From positions 1 through 64,000 of the forward strand of contig DWVP01000016.1 in the NCBI GenBank assembly GCA_019120175.1: a stretch of DNA of 64,000 bases, in the 5' to 3' direction. The DNA is from Candidatus Corynebacterium faecigallinarum. GTDB lineage: Bacteria > Actinomycetota > Actinomycetes > Mycobacteriales > Mycobacteriaceae. Of the stretch, positions 38,201-46,802 are shown piece by piece; the first letter of the stretch is position 1; every line of letters begins with the position of its first letter. The notes under the pieces are model-generated. The model did no database searches. It was given only the letters and a program-made list of their open reading frames with translations, and was not told the origin of the DNA. Position numbers and translations under genes: made by a program.

Positions 38201-38956
38201 GGCCTCGACGAAGCCGTCGAAGGTCAGGGTCTCGCAGGCACGGATGGCGGCGACGACGAGGTTGCGCGCTCCGTTCTTGCTGACCATGTCGATGGCCAGA
38301 CCCAGGTTGATGTGCTCCGGGGTCACCATGACGGGCTTGCCGTCGACGACCTTGTAGCTGTTGTTCATCGACGGGTGGGCCTGGACGGCCTTGACCATGG
38401 CCCAGCCGATGATGTGGGTGAAGCTGATCTTGCCCTTACCGCGGGAGATCAGGTGCTCATTGACCATGGCGCGGTTCTCGAACATGAGCTTCGCCGGCAT
38501 GTCGCGCACCGTGGTGGCGGTGGGGATCTCCAGCGAGATGTCCATGTTCTTGGCGATGGACTTCTGGGCTCCCTTCAGCTGCTTCTCGCCAGCCTCCGGG
38601 GCATCGACCGGAGCGGCGGGTGCCGGCGGTGCGACGCGCTCGGGGATCGGGTTCACCGACCGTGCCGGGGTCGCGGGCTGAACCGGCTTCGGTGCCTTGC
38701 GCGGTGCGGAGGGTGCCGGGGTGGCGGCTGCCGCAGGCGCTGCTGACGACGGGGACTCCGTCGTGGTGGGGGTTGTGGTCACCCCCGGTGTCGTCCCATT
38801 CGCCGATGCATCGGCAGTCCCCGGCTGGTCAGCCTGGTCCGACCGTGTGCTGAAAAGCTCCCGCCATTCCTGGTCAACGGACTGCGGGTCTTTCTTGAAC
38901 TGCTGGTACATCTGGTCGACCAGCCATTCGTTTTGGCCGAAATTGGTGCTGTTCAC
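35228..38956 (-). CDS. odhA: 2-oxoglutarate dehydrogenase OdhA (E1o fused to E2 domain)
   Basis: A 1242-residue enzyme specific to mycolic-acid bacteria: a short N-terminal segment (TNFGQNEWLVDQMYQQFKKD), a Pro/Ala linker, an acyltransferase (E2o-like) domain with TSTYDHRIIQGAESGEFLRD (about 100-350), and the thiamine-diphosphate E1o part (GMPHRGRLNVLANIVGKPY, MHGDAAFIGLGIV, HVVVNNQIGFTT). It decarboxylates 2-oxoglutarate and passes succinyl to lipoyl groups of the AceF/SucB partner. It has no lipoyl domain, as expected. GTG at 38956 follows AGGA with six-base spacing; the ATG six codons upstream is less likely. OdhI, its inhibitor, is not in the window. Confidence 0.97.
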   Translation of the reverse strand: MNSTNFGQNEWLVDQMYQQFKKDPQSVDQEWRELFSTRSDQADQPGTADASANGTTPGVTTTPTTTESPSSAAPAAAATPAPSAPRKAPKPVQPATPARSVNPIPERVAPPAPAAPVDAPEAGEKQLKGAQKSIAKNMDISLEIPTATTVRDMPAKLMFENRAMVNEHLISRGKGKISFTHIIGWAMVKAVQAHPSMNNSYKVVDGKPVMVTPEHINLGLAIDMVSKNGARNLVVAAIRACETLTFDGFVEAYEDIVRRARNGKLTMDDFSGVTIQLTNPGGIGTRHSVPRLTRGQGTIVGVGAMDYPAEFAGASEDRLAEMGVGKLVTMTSTYDHRIIQGAESGEFLRDISRLLINDDFWDDLFDAMSVPYAPVRWSQDLPNIGVDKSTRVMQLIEAYRARGHLIADIDPLQWTQPGLPIPDHSDLDIETHGLTLWDYDRSFNVGGFAGREKMTLREVLATLRKAYTLKVGSEYTHILDRDERNWLEQQIEGGQPTLSNPEQKYLLQTLNAAEAFENFLQTKYIGQKRFSLEGAEALIPLLDAAVDTAAEQGLEEVVIGMPHRGRLNVLANIVGKPYAKVFTEFEGNIEPTVAGGSGDVKYHLGQSGQYTQMFGDNDIDIHLTANPSHLEAVNPVMEGLSRAHQDLSPNADEYPIMPILMHGDAAFIGLGIVQETINLGKLKGYTVGGTVHVVVNNQIGFTTTPDAGRSTHYVTDLAKGFDAPIFHVNGDNPEAVVWVARLAVEYRRRFGKDVFIDLVCYRRRGHNESDDPSMTQPRMYDLIEDRPTVRELYHDTLVGRGELTAEDAKRAADDFHDQMETVFNQVREAEKGSAAAEQTGITGSQSLTRGLDTSVSREVIAEVGDAFANVPEGFTVHQRVKPVVKRRHEMSRNGGIDWAFGELLAFATLAEDGRRVRLAGEDSLRGTFTQRHAVLFDSETAEPYSPLEKLAGDFGNGGTFEAYNSPLTEFAGMGFEYGYSVGNLDAVVAWEAQFGDFANGAQTIIDQYLVSGEAKWGQLSSLILLLPHGYEGQGPDHSSARIERFLQMAAEGSMTVAQPTTPANHFHLLRRHAMGTMRRPLVVFTPKSMLRNKAATSSIEDFTETTSFTSVLDDPRLVDNGDKQDNITKVLLCSGKIYYDLEKKRADEGRDDVAIVRVEMLHPLPHNRIKDVIDRYPNAEFRWVQDEPANQGPWQFVALTLMERLPDFTMTRVSRRAQSSTATGLAKVHKLEQQALLDEAFA

Positions 38957-39214
38957 AGCAGGTCCTCGCCTCATTTCGTGATGTGGTCAATCTCGGTTAA
39001 CCACAGTACTACAATGTCGTAACGATGCGATGAGCCGGGGGAGGGCACCATAACGGCAGATGAGCGTATGTTTTCAGGTGTAGTTTGTGTGCCGAGGATC
39101 TCACGCGGACCGGGTGTGTGATCACTGCCTACCGGCACGTTGCGCTGTGCGGCTAGCATGGTGGCGTTGCGGCGCACACAGCGTCGGAGGACAACCGTCG
39201 AGGAGGTGCCCGTC

Positions 39215-39994
39215 ATGGGCTTCTATGAGGACATCGCTGAATCGTTGGACACCGAGGGGATCGAATCGAGGGTGAATGACGGGACGTTGTTCGTCCCGGT
39301 GTCCACCGATCTGGAGATCCAGTTCGTTGAGCTCGATGGTGTGGCCGGTACCGCGCTGACGGCGGCCAATGTATTCCTCGCCATGGCTGACGTGGCCGAG
39401 GACGACGAGGAGTTCGAGGCCGCACTGGTCGGGGTGGTCTTCTCGGTGGAGGACGCGGTGGCTACGGTAGCCCGTCACGTGGCCACCGACCAGGTCGTGG
39501 GCGTGATCCGTGATCTGGTGGAGGGGACGGATCCGCGGATCGAGGACCTCGAGTTCATCCAGGACCCGGATGACGCACTGCTGGTGTCCGCCGAGATCGG
39601 CGAGAGCTCCGAACTCGTCGTCTCCTTCAACGGGGAGGCGACCGTGCCTTCCGCGAAGGTGCGGTTCATTACCCTCGGCGAAGGCTTCGATGATCTGATG
39701 GACCAAGTCATCTCGGAGGTGTGGGACGAGGGCGCGGCCGGGGACGAGCTCTCGGAGCTTGAGCGTCAGGCCTTGTTCCAGGGCATGGTCAGCGACGTCG
39801 CCGAACAGGCCGAGGAGATTCTCGAGCTGGGTGAATTCACCGACTTTGACCAGCTCTTCGACGTCCTCGCCGTCGCACAGGAGCAGGCGGATTCGTGGGA
39901 GGATCTGCTGGTTCCGCTGGAGCAGCTCTGGGACGACGAGGATGACGAGAATGACGAAGGCGATGACGAGGTTGACGAAGGGATCGTCAGGTGA
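39215..39994 (+). CDS. Acidic cytosolic protein, unknown
   Basis: A 259-residue protein without signal or helices in the membrane. ATG at 39215 follows AGGAGG. It has an N-terminal segment MGFYEDIAESLDTEGIESRV with beta strands (FVPVSTDLEIQFVELDGV), a strongly acidic middle and an extreme Asp/Glu tail (LWDDEDDENDEGDDEVDEG). It is divergent from odhA, as is a gene of similar type in C. glutamicum if I recall correctly. No known domain recognised; the character resembles secretion chaperones or bacterial T3S/YbjN-like folds but this is a guess. Confidence 0.75.
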   Translation: MGFYEDIAESLDTEGIESRVNDGTLFVPVSTDLEIQFVELDGVAGTALTAANVFLAMADVAEDDEEFEAALVGVVFSVEDAVATVARHVATDQVVGVIRDLVEGTDPRIEDLEFIQDPDDALLVSAEIGESSELVVSFNGEATVPSAKVRFITLGEGFDDLMDQVISEVWDEGAAGDELSELERQALFQGMVSDVAEQAEEILELGEFTDFDQLFDVLAVAQEQADSWEDLLVPLEQLWDDEDDENDEGDDEVDEGIVR

Positions 39995-40022
39995 CGGTCC
40001 CCGTTGGCTGAGATCGTCCGCC

Positions 40023-40643
40023 TCAGGCGGCGACCCCATTGCTGCCACCGGTGCCCGGGCCTGCGGCACCGGGGGAGGGGCGCCGCTCGAGCTGCTCTGC
40101 GGTTAGCAGTGCATGCCAGGTCCATTCCAGGGACTGCCCGTCGGCGTGAAGCCTGCCGCAGGACTCTGATCCGACCCACTCCGTCCCGCCGGGGCGGGAG
40201 CGGTCGGCGTCGGTGTCGGGTCCGCGGGAGTTGGTGGGATCCGGGCGCGGAGCGAGGATCTGGCGGAACAGGGAGTGCACGCTCACCGTCATGTCGCGCA
40301 GTGTGCCGTGGAGATGGTCGGTCTCGGTGACTGCGCTGAGAGTGACAAGGTGCAGTGGGGCGGTGGGGGCTGCCGTGCTGACACCCGCTTTCGTCAGCGC
40401 GCGCCACATGGCGGGGGAGACCCGGTGGCGCGACACGAACACCGTCGCGGTGCCAGCAGGCAGGACGACGGTGGTGGACGGGGCCTGCCAGCCAGGAGTG
40501 ACCCGGATCCGGGCACGAGGGTGCCGGAGGAGGCCGGCACACCGCTCGGCAGTGCGCCGAATCGAGGCCGGTGGTTTCAGCAGGCTCAGCGGGTGACGGA
40601 CAGGTGTGTCAGGGGCAGAGGGCCGTGGTGTGGTGTTCGACAT
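40023..40643 (-). CDS. Unknown protein with an SOS box upstream
   Basis: Not recognised. ATG at 40643 gives 206 residues; GTG at 40673 would add 10. The N-terminal half is basic (PASIRRTAERCAGLLRHPRA), the middle looks folded (TTVVLPAGTATVFVSRHRVS; LHLVTLSAVTETDHLHGTLR; MTVSVHSLFRQIL), and the C-terminus is Gly/Pro-rich. There is no clear ribosome site, so it may have a short leader. A perfect LexA-type site lies 54 bases upstream of the ATG (40697-40712) and nothing else starts there, so it is the likely SOS target. It is convergent with the acidic-protein gene and downstream of gapB. Confidence 0.6.
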   Translation of the reverse strand: MSNTTPRPSAPDTPVRHPLSLLKPPASIRRTAERCAGLLRHPRARIRVTPGWQAPSTTVVLPAGTATVFVSRHRVSPAMWRALTKAGVSTAAPTAPLHLVTLSAVTETDHLHGTLRDMTVSVHSLFRQILAPRPDPTNSRGPDTDADRSRPGGTEWVGSESCGRLHADGQSLEWTWHALLTAEQLERRPSPGAAGPGTGGSNGVAA

Positions 40644-40678
40644 GTCGAGAACCGTATCGGCCGTGCCGGACACCGAAA

Positions 40679-40714
40679 TATCGAACAGGCGATCGTTCGA
40701 ACGCCCGTTCGATA
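40679..40714 (-). promoter_or_regulatory. SOS (LexA) box with overlapping half-sites
   Basis: TCGAACGCCCGTTCGA (40697-40712) is a perfect actinobacterial LexA site, TCGAAC-N4-GTTCGA. A further TCGAAC lies at 40681-40686, giving a second pair with GTTCGA (40695-40700) at 8-base spacing, inside a 36-base imperfect palindrome. It stands between the gapB stop and the start of the 40023-40643 gene. Confidence 0.75.
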
Positions 40715-40723
40715 CGGGGGTGG

Positions 40724-42199
40724 TTAAGCCAGTTCAGTCGGGGCCATACGTTTCGGGAAGACACGCGGACGGGCGCCCGAGATCTCCTCGACGATACGGA
40801 TGACCTGGTTGGAGTAGCCGTACTCGTTGTCGTACCAGACGTAGAGAACCAGGTTCTTGCCCTCGGCGATGGTGGCCAGGCCATCGACGATGCCGGCGTG
40901 GGTCGAGCCCACGAAGTCGGTCGAGACGATCTCCGGGGACTTGATGTAGTCGATCTGCTGGCGAAGGTCGGAGTGCAGGGCGACGCGGTGCAGGAAGTTG
41001 TTGACCTCCTCGCGGTCGGTCTCGGTGTCCAGTGACAGGTTCAGCACCGCCATCGAGACGTCCGGGGTGGGGACGCGGATGGCGTTACCGGTGAGCTTTC
41101 CGCCGAGCTCCGGCAGGGCCTTGGCCACGGCCTTGGCCGCACCGGTCTCGGTGAGCACCATGTTCAGGCCGGCAGCACGACCACGACGCGGTCCCTTGTG
41201 GAAGTTGTCGATGAGGTTCTGGTCGTTGGTGAACGAGTGCACCGTCTCAACGTGACCGTGGACGATGCCGAAGCGGTCGTTGATGACCTTGAGCACCGGG
41301 GTGATTGCATTGGTGGTGCAGGACGCGGCCGACAGCACCCGGTCGGAATCGTCCTCGGTGATGTCCTCGTGGTTGATGCCGTAGACGATGTTGCGGACGT
41401 CGCCCTTGCCCGGGGCGGTCAGCAGGACCTTGGCGATGCCGTCGTTGGCGAGGTGCTTGGACAGGCCCTCGCGGTCGCGCCAGCGTCCGGTGTTGTCGAC
41501 CAGCACGGCCTCGGAGATGCCGTAGGAGCTGTAGTCCACGGTCGAGGGATCACTGGAGTAGATGACCTGGATCGGGGTGCCGTTGGCCCAGATGATGTTC
41601 TGCTCGTGGTCGACGGTGATCGTGCCGTCGAAGGCACCGTGTACGGAGTCGCGGCGCAGCAGGCTGGCGCGCTTCTCCAGGTCCTCCTCGCCGTTCTTGC
41701 GGACCACGATGGCGCGCAGCCGGGAGCCGCCGAACGCAGCCTCGCGGGCGACGAGGATGCGGGCCAGCAGACGGCCGATGCGTCCGAAACCGTAGAGGAC
41801 GACATCGGTGGACGGCTTGTCGGTGCGGGTGCCGGTCACCTCGGCGAGCTCACGCTCCAGGTAAGCGCGCAGGTCGAGCGAGGCGTCCTGCTCCTTCTCG
41901 CTGTCGAAGCCGGTGGCCAGACGTCCGAGGTCGATCGAGGCGGTGCCCAGGTTCATGTCCACCAGTTCCTGCAGGATCGGCAGGGTGGAGTCCAGAGGTA
42001 GCTCCCGGTCGGTGACCAGACGGGCGTAGCGGTGGGATTTGATGATGTCGATGTCGGTGACGTTGATCAGCAGCCGGCCGAAGACGGAGGTCACCACATT
42101 GTGCTCCCGGTGCAGTCGGGAGATCAGCGGAAGAATCTGCTGGGCGAGCAGGATGCGCGAGTTCCAGTCGTCCTGGTTGTCGGGGGCCTGAGTAGTCAT
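40724..42199 (-). CDS. gapB: GapB-type glyceraldehyde-3-phosphate dehydrogenase
   Basis: A 491-residue GAPDH with a long N-terminal extension (about 130 residues) before the Rossmann motif VVLYGFGRIGRLLARIL. The catalytic Cys is in SAASCTTNAITPVLKV; DNEYGYSNQVIRIVEEI ends the fold. C. glutamicum has the same long type as GapB (about 480 residues), reported to favour NADP and the gluconeogenic direction. The second GAPDH (GapA) is not in the window. AAGGA precedes the ATG at 10-base distance. The amino acid permease gene is 90 bases upstream on the same strand with a hairpin between. Confidence 0.92.
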   Translation of the reverse strand: MTTQAPDNQDDWNSRILLAQQILPLISRLHREHNVVTSVFGRLLINVTDIDIIKSHRYARLVTDRELPLDSTLPILQELVDMNLGTASIDLGRLATGFDSEKEQDASLDLRAYLERELAEVTGTRTDKPSTDVVLYGFGRIGRLLARILVAREAAFGGSRLRAIVVRKNGEEDLEKRASLLRRDSVHGAFDGTITVDHEQNIIWANGTPIQVIYSSDPSTVDYSSYGISEAVLVDNTGRWRDREGLSKHLANDGIAKVLLTAPGKGDVRNIVYGINHEDITEDDSDRVLSAASCTTNAITPVLKVINDRFGIVHGHVETVHSFTNDQNLIDNFHKGPRRGRAAGLNMVLTETGAAKAVAKALPELGGKLTGNAIRVPTPDVSMAVLNLSLDTETDREEVNNFLHRVALHSDLRQQIDYIKSPEIVSTDFVGSTHAGIVDGLATIAEGKNLVLYVWYDNEYGYSNQVIRIVEEISGARPRVFPKRMAPTELA

Positions 42200-42233
42200 G
42201 TGGATGGGATTCCTTGCGTGATCGTCCGGTCTT

Positions 42234-42250
42234 ACCCCCGGCTCGGGGGT
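42234..42250 (-). terminator. Small GC stem between the permease gene and gapB
   Basis: ACCCCCG (42234-42240) pairs with CGGGGGT (42244-42250) around GCT. It follows the permease stop on the minus strand; no U-run, so termination would be partial at best. Confidence 0.4.
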
Positions 42251-42289
42251 GCTGGCCCCTCAAAGGTAATTCAGATCGGTGTGAGAAGC

Positions 42290-43729
42290 CTACTTGGCCC
42301 CCTGATTGGTGTCCGTGTCGTGCTCCGCCCTCGTCCGTCGCCGGGTCAGCGGGTAGAGCACACTCATCAGGACCAGGAAGATCACTCCAGCCCAGAGGGC
42401 GGAATGGTACTGGTCCATCCACACCATCGTGCCGAAGGTCACCAGGATCACCGCGATGGAGAAGAGCTGCCCCAGTGGCCACAGCGGCACCGTGAACGAC
42501 AAGGTCGCCGGGTCGACGCGGTGCCGGTACCGGCTGGCAAGGTGGGCCAGCAGAATCATGAGCCAGACGAATACCGTGGCGAAGGTCGCCAGTGCCGCGA
42601 TGTTCTGGAACATCTCAGCGGCGGTGTCGCTGGTCAGTTGCAGCCCCACCCCGATCAGCAGGACCACCAGCATCACTCCCACCGTGGTCACCGGGACCCC
42701 GCGGTGGTTCAGCGTCGAGAACAGCTTCGGGGCCATGCCCTGGCGGGCCATGCCGAAGACGACTCGTCCGGCCCCGTAGAGATCCGAGTTGATTGCGGAG
42801 AGTGCCGCGGAAACGACCACCACGTTCAGTGCTGCCGCGGCCCAACCGATGCCGAGGTTGCTGAAGATCTGCACGAACGGTGATTCCTCGCCGGTGATCT
42901 CCCGCCACGGGATCACCGAAACGATCACCAGGATCGCCAGCACATAGAACAACAGGATGCGCATCGGGACGGTGTTGACCGCCTTGGGGATGGTCTTCTC
43001 GTGGTCGGTGGCCTCGCCAGCGGTCACGCCGATGATCTCGGTGCCGCCGAAGGCGAACAGGACCAGGATCAGTGCACTGAACACACCCTCGATCCCGTTG
43101 GGGAACACGCCACCGTCGCCCCACAGGTTGTGGAACCCGGCCGATCCGCCGGTGTCGACGTTGAACAGCAGGATGGCGGCACCGCCCAGGATCATCGCGA
43201 CCACGGCGGTGACCTTGATCGAGGTGAACCAGAACTCCAGCTCGCCGTACCAGCGGGCGCTGGCCAGGTTGGCCGCGCCGACCACGAGCAAGGCCACGGC
43301 GACCCAGACCCAGCCGGGGGTCTCCGGGAACCAGAAGGTCATGTACACCGTGATCGCGGTGAGGTCAGCCAGGCACACGATGATCATCTCGAAGGCGTAC
43401 ATCCACCCGGTGATGTAGCCGGCCCAGCCGCCCAGGTATCGGCGGCAGTACTCTGCGAAGGAGCCGGGTGCCGGGTCGGCGACGGCCATCTCGCCGAGCG
43501 CCCGGAGCATGAAGTAGACCACTGCGCCGCCGAGCAGGTAGACGAAGACCACGCCAGGTCCGGCTGCGCTGATCGCGCCGGAGGATCCGTAGAACAGTCC
43601 GGTACCGATCGCCGACCCCAGGGCGATGAAGTGGATGTGCCGGTGGGAGAGGGTGCGCTGGAGCTGCCTGACGGGTGCTGGGGATGCCGGGGGCACCGGG
43701 GACGCAGATGATTCAGTCACGCGGGTCAT
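42290..43729 (-). CDS. APC-family amino acid permease
   Basis: A 479-residue importer with about 12 helices. IHFIALGSAIGTGLFYGSSG and ALGEMAVADPAPGSFAEYCR are typical of the AAT branch (proline, phenylalanine, histidine permeases). FAFGGTEIIGVTAGEATDHE is the conserved helix 6/7 region. The ATG at 43729 follows the family start and gives a short Ser/Pro-rich N-terminus. Its neighbour on the divergent side is the DEAD-box helicase, as in C. glutamicum where this position holds a PheP-like gene. Substrate cannot be fixed from the sequence. Confidence 0.87.
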   Translation of the reverse strand: MTRVTESSASPVPPASPAPVRQLQRTLSHRHIHFIALGSAIGTGLFYGSSGAISAAGPGVVFVYLLGGAVVYFMLRALGEMAVADPAPGSFAEYCRRYLGGWAGYITGWMYAFEMIIVCLADLTAITVYMTFWFPETPGWVWVAVALLVVGAANLASARWYGELEFWFTSIKVTAVVAMILGGAAILLFNVDTGGSAGFHNLWGDGGVFPNGIEGVFSALILVLFAFGGTEIIGVTAGEATDHEKTIPKAVNTVPMRILLFYVLAILVIVSVIPWREITGEESPFVQIFSNLGIGWAAAALNVVVVSAALSAINSDLYGAGRVVFGMARQGMAPKLFSTLNHRGVPVTTVGVMLVVLLIGVGLQLTSDTAAEMFQNIAALATFATVFVWLMILLAHLASRYRHRVDPATLSFTVPLWPLGQLFSIAVILVTFGTMVWMDQYHSALWAGVIFLVLMSVLYPLTRRRTRAEHDTDTNQGAK

Positions 43730-43851
43730 CGTAGACCTGGGCCGTTCGAGGATGGGAACCACGTGGGTCACCCGGGGGAACGGTCGTGACATACCACACG
43801 GTCCAGCCCGTGGAATCGCTTTTGGACCATCAGGCACGTATGGTGGGCATA

Positions 43852-46014
43852 ATGTCTGAAACTGAGAACGTGACCGGCGACGAAAATATGCCGGAAACCT
43901 CCCAGTCGTCAGTACCTCAGGAGAATCTGCACGAGGCCACCACCTCCCCGGCAACGGGGACGTTGGCCCTCGGTGACGTTGTGGGCGCAGAGATTCCCGA
44001 GAGCACTGTGGACGGGGACGTCACCGAGAAGAACATCCGAGAAGAGAACACCGACAACAACGGGGCGACCGAGCCTGCCCCCGCCGAGGGTTTTGCCTCG
44101 CTGGGTCTCCCGCAGAAGATCCTCGACGCCGTCGCCGGCGTCGGGTTCACCAACCCTTCGCCGATCCAGGCCGCTACCATCCCCACACTGATGGATGGCC
44201 GGGACGTCGTCGGACTGGCGCAGACGGGCACCGGTAAGACCGCCGCCTTTGCGCTCCCGGCCCTGGCCAACATCGACCGCTCCCAGCGTACCCCGCAGGT
44301 GCTGGTGCTCGCCCCCACCCGCGAGCTCGCACTGCAGGTCGCTGAATCGTTCGAGTCCTTCGCCAAGCAGCTCGGCGGAATCAGCGTCCTGCCGATCTAC
44401 GGTGGTGCACCCTACGGGGCACAGCTCTCCGGCCTGCGTCGCGGCGCCCACGTCGTCGTCGGCACCCCCGGCCGTGTCATCGACCACCTCGAGAAGGGCA
44501 GCCTGGACCTCTCCGGTCTGCGTTTCCTGGTCCTCGACGAGGCCGACGAGATGCTGAACATGGGCTTCCAGGAGGATGTCGAGCGCATCCTCTCCGACAC
44601 CCCGGAAGACCGTCAGGTCGCACTGTTCTCGGCAACCATGCCGTCGGCCATCCGCCGCCTGTCGAAGCAGTACCTCAACAACGCTGAAGAGGTTACGGTC
44701 AAGTCGACCCAGCGTACCGCGGACAACATCACGCAGGACTACCTGTACGTGACCTACCGCAACAAGCTCAACGCGCTGACCCGCATCCTCGAGGTCACCG
44801 AGTTCGACGCGATGATTCTCTTCGTGCGGACCAAGAACGACACCGAGGAGGTCGCCGAGAAGCTACGCGAGCGCGGTTTCGACGCTGCCGCGATCAACGG
44901 TGATATTCCGCAGAACCAGCGTGAGCGCACCGTCGACCAGCTCAAGGACGGCCGCCTGGACATCCTGGTGGCGACCGACGTCGCCGCCCGTGGTCTGGAC
45001 GTCGACCGCATCACCCACGTCTTCAACTACGACATCCCGCGTGACACGGAGTCCTACGTGCACCGCATCGGCCGTACCGGCCGTGCAGGTCGTACCGGAC
45101 GGGCCATCCTGTTCGTCACCCCGCGTGAGGGTCGCCTGCTGAAGAACATCGAGCGGGCCACCAAGTCGAAGCTCAACGAGATCGACCTGCCGCCGGTGTC
45201 CGAGGTCAACGAGGCCCGCAAGGCCAAGTTCCACGCTTCGATCACCGAGGCACTCAAGGGCAGGCAGGTCGACACTTTCCGCGAGTTGGTCTCGTCCTAC
45301 GCCGCCGAGCACGAGGTGGATGCGACCGACATCGCCGCCGCACTTGCTGCGAAGCTGCAGGGCAAGGAGCCCTTCTACATGGAGGAACTGCCGGAGCCGC
45401 AGCGTCGTGAGCGTCGTGACCGTAACGAGCGCGGTGACCGTCGTGATCGCGGCGACCGCGACTTCGACGGCAACGGTGGCGTGCCCCGCCCCTTCAAGGA
45501 CCGGTTCAACAAGGACGCCCCGACGGTCACCGACCGCAACGGCAACACCCTGGCGGTGTACCGGGTCAACGTCGGCCACCGCCAGCGCGTCCGCCCCGGC
45601 GCGATCGTCGGTGCCCTGGCCAACGAGGGCAACATGAACTCCCGGGACTTCGGCCGGATCAGCATCTTCTCCGAACACTCCCTGGTGGAGCTGCCGGCGG
45701 ACCTGCCGCGCGAGGTCTTCGAGTCCCTCGACCAGACCCGCATCTCCGGCAAGCTGATCAACATCGAGCCTGACCCGGGCGCCCCGGCAGGACGTCCTGC
45801 CCGTCACCGTCAGGACGGTGCCGGCAGGGACGGCCGCGGCGGCCGTGACCGTCGCGGCGGCCACGGTGGGAACCGTGACCGGGACAACCGTGGTGGCCGT
45901 GGACGCTACGACCGCGACCGCAGCGACCGCGACCGTGGTGGTCGCGGCAGCCACCGCGGCAACCGTCCGGCACGCAGCGACGACCGCTACGGTCGCCGCG
46001 ACGGGGACAACTGA
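43852..46014 (+). CDS. deaD: DEAD-box RNA helicase (DeaD/CsdA type)
   Basis: A 720-residue helicase: acidic N-terminal extension (about 75 residues), Q motif (GFTNPSPIQAATIPTLMDGR), Walker A AQTGTGKTAAF, DEAD box LDEADEMLNMG, SAT motif, VATDVAARGLDVDRITHV and HRIGRTGRAGRTGRA. After the RecA domains come a DbpA/CsdA-type RNA-binding domain (YRVNVGHRQRVRPGAIVGAL) and an Arg/Gly/Asp-rich tail. It unwinds structured RNA during ribosome assembly, mRNA decay or cold growth. ATG at 43852 (MSETENVTGDE) is chosen; an ATG four codons upstream is possible. It ends at a good terminator. Confidence 0.94.
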   Translation: MSETENVTGDENMPETSQSSVPQENLHEATTSPATGTLALGDVVGAEIPESTVDGDVTEKNIREENTDNNGATEPAPAEGFASLGLPQKILDAVAGVGFTNPSPIQAATIPTLMDGRDVVGLAQTGTGKTAAFALPALANIDRSQRTPQVLVLAPTRELALQVAESFESFAKQLGGISVLPIYGGAPYGAQLSGLRRGAHVVVGTPGRVIDHLEKGSLDLSGLRFLVLDEADEMLNMGFQEDVERILSDTPEDRQVALFSATMPSAIRRLSKQYLNNAEEVTVKSTQRTADNITQDYLYVTYRNKLNALTRILEVTEFDAMILFVRTKNDTEEVAEKLRERGFDAAAINGDIPQNQRERTVDQLKDGRLDILVATDVAARGLDVDRITHVFNYDIPRDTESYVHRIGRTGRAGRTGRAILFVTPREGRLLKNIERATKSKLNEIDLPPVSEVNEARKAKFHASITEALKGRQVDTFRELVSSYAAEHEVDATDIAAALAAKLQGKEPFYMEELPEPQRRERRDRNERGDRRDRGDRDFDGNGGVPRPFKDRFNKDAPTVTDRNGNTLAVYRVNVGHRQRVRPGAIVGALANEGNMNSRDFGRISIFSEHSLVELPADLPREVFESLDQTRISGKLINIEPDPGAPAGRPARHRQDGAGRDGRGGRDRRGGHGGNRDRDNRGGRGRYDRDRSDRDRGGRGSHRGNRPARSDDRYGRRDGDN

Positions 46015-46075
46015 TCCCTGGGCGATCACCGGGGTGACCCCCGGGTGGGTGGGCTGACCGCCCACCGGTGAGCCC

Positions 46076-46798
46076 TCAGAGGCCGCAGGCATCGCCTGCG
46101 GCCTCTTTGTCGTCCCCGGTGATGGTGAGGGAGTAGCGCACGGCGACCGAGAGATAGCGTGCGGCGTAGGCGCAGGCCGTCCCGGCCCGCGGCGGCAACC
46201 ATTCACCCAGCGAGGCGTCACTCTTGCGTTGGTTCTGGACGCCGGAGACCGCGAGCAGGTTCAGCTCGCGGTCATTGGCGAACCGGATACGACGCTCCCG
46301 CGGCCACTCGTTGGCCCCGTGGTCCCAGGCGACGGCAAGGGGGATGACATGGTCGATCTCCACGTCCTGCGGGACGATCTCCTCACCGGAGTAGATGTCG
46401 GTCGCGGTACCGCTGGCTGCCGGACAGGAACCGACGGGACTGTTCCCGTACCCAGACTCGTCATCATCTGCGTGCTCGGTGTCGTGCCCGGCCCCGGGGG
46501 AGGGGGCGAAAGTCTCCAGCAGGACGATCTCCCGCGTGCTACACATTCCTGACCCCGCTGGATGCTCGTGGAAGTAGCTGATCCAGCCGCCGAAGTGTTC
46601 CCGGGAGTAGCCCAGGACATGCACCCGCCGGTCGACGACGGTGAGGCCCGACAACGCCTGGGCGACCACCGCGGCGTCGTCGGAGCGTCTTACATCGTCG
46701 GTTGTGCCGGGCTGCGGGGCGGCGCATCCGGCGGCTCCGGTGAGTACCGCGACAGTGAGTACCGCGACAGCGGCGAACAGGGCGGCTGGGCCGCGCAT
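46076..46798 (-). CDS. Secreted HNH (DUF1524-type) nuclease lipoprotein
   Basis: A 240-residue exported protein with signal FAAVAVLTVAVLTGAAGC, lipid Cys25. The C-terminal domain has EIDHVIPLAVAWDHGANEW and RIRFANDRELNLLAVSGVQN followed by QRKSDASLGEWLPP, the His-Asn-His order of DUF1524/HNH endonucleases. Such proteins degrade nucleic acids outside the cell. ATG at 46798 is preferred; one at 46828 lies in the hairpin loop upstream. A duplicated GTGAGTACCGCGACA encodes a repeated VAVLT in the signal. It is convergent with the helicase gene. Confidence 0.85.
   Translation of the reverse strand: MRGPAALFAAVAVLTVAVLTGAAGCAAPQPGTTDDVRRSDDAAVVAQALSGLTVVDRRVHVLGYSREHFGGWISYFHEHPAGSGMCSTREIVLLETFAPSPGAGHDTEHADDDESGYGNSPVGSCPAASGTATDIYSGEEIVPQDVEIDHVIPLAVAWDHGANEWPRERRIRFANDRELNLLAVSGVQNQRKSDASLGEWLPPRAGTACAYAARYLSVAVRYSLTITGDDKEAAGDACGL
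46078..46108 (+). terminator. Rho-independent terminator of the helicase gene
   Basis: AGAGGCCGCAGGC (46078-46090) pairs perfectly with GCCTGCGGCCTCT (46094-46106), loop ATC, followed by TT. It starts at the final codon of the HNH gene on the other strand and probably serves both. Confidence 0.82.
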
Positions 46799-46802
46799 AC
46801 GA

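Noticed and set aside
35756..38746. Two long plus-strand frames opposite odhA
   Set aside because: Shadows of the odhA codon pattern; no start signals.
38971..39216. 81-codon frame in the odhA upstream region
   Set aside because: No ribosome site or recognisable product; the region is the divergent promoter.
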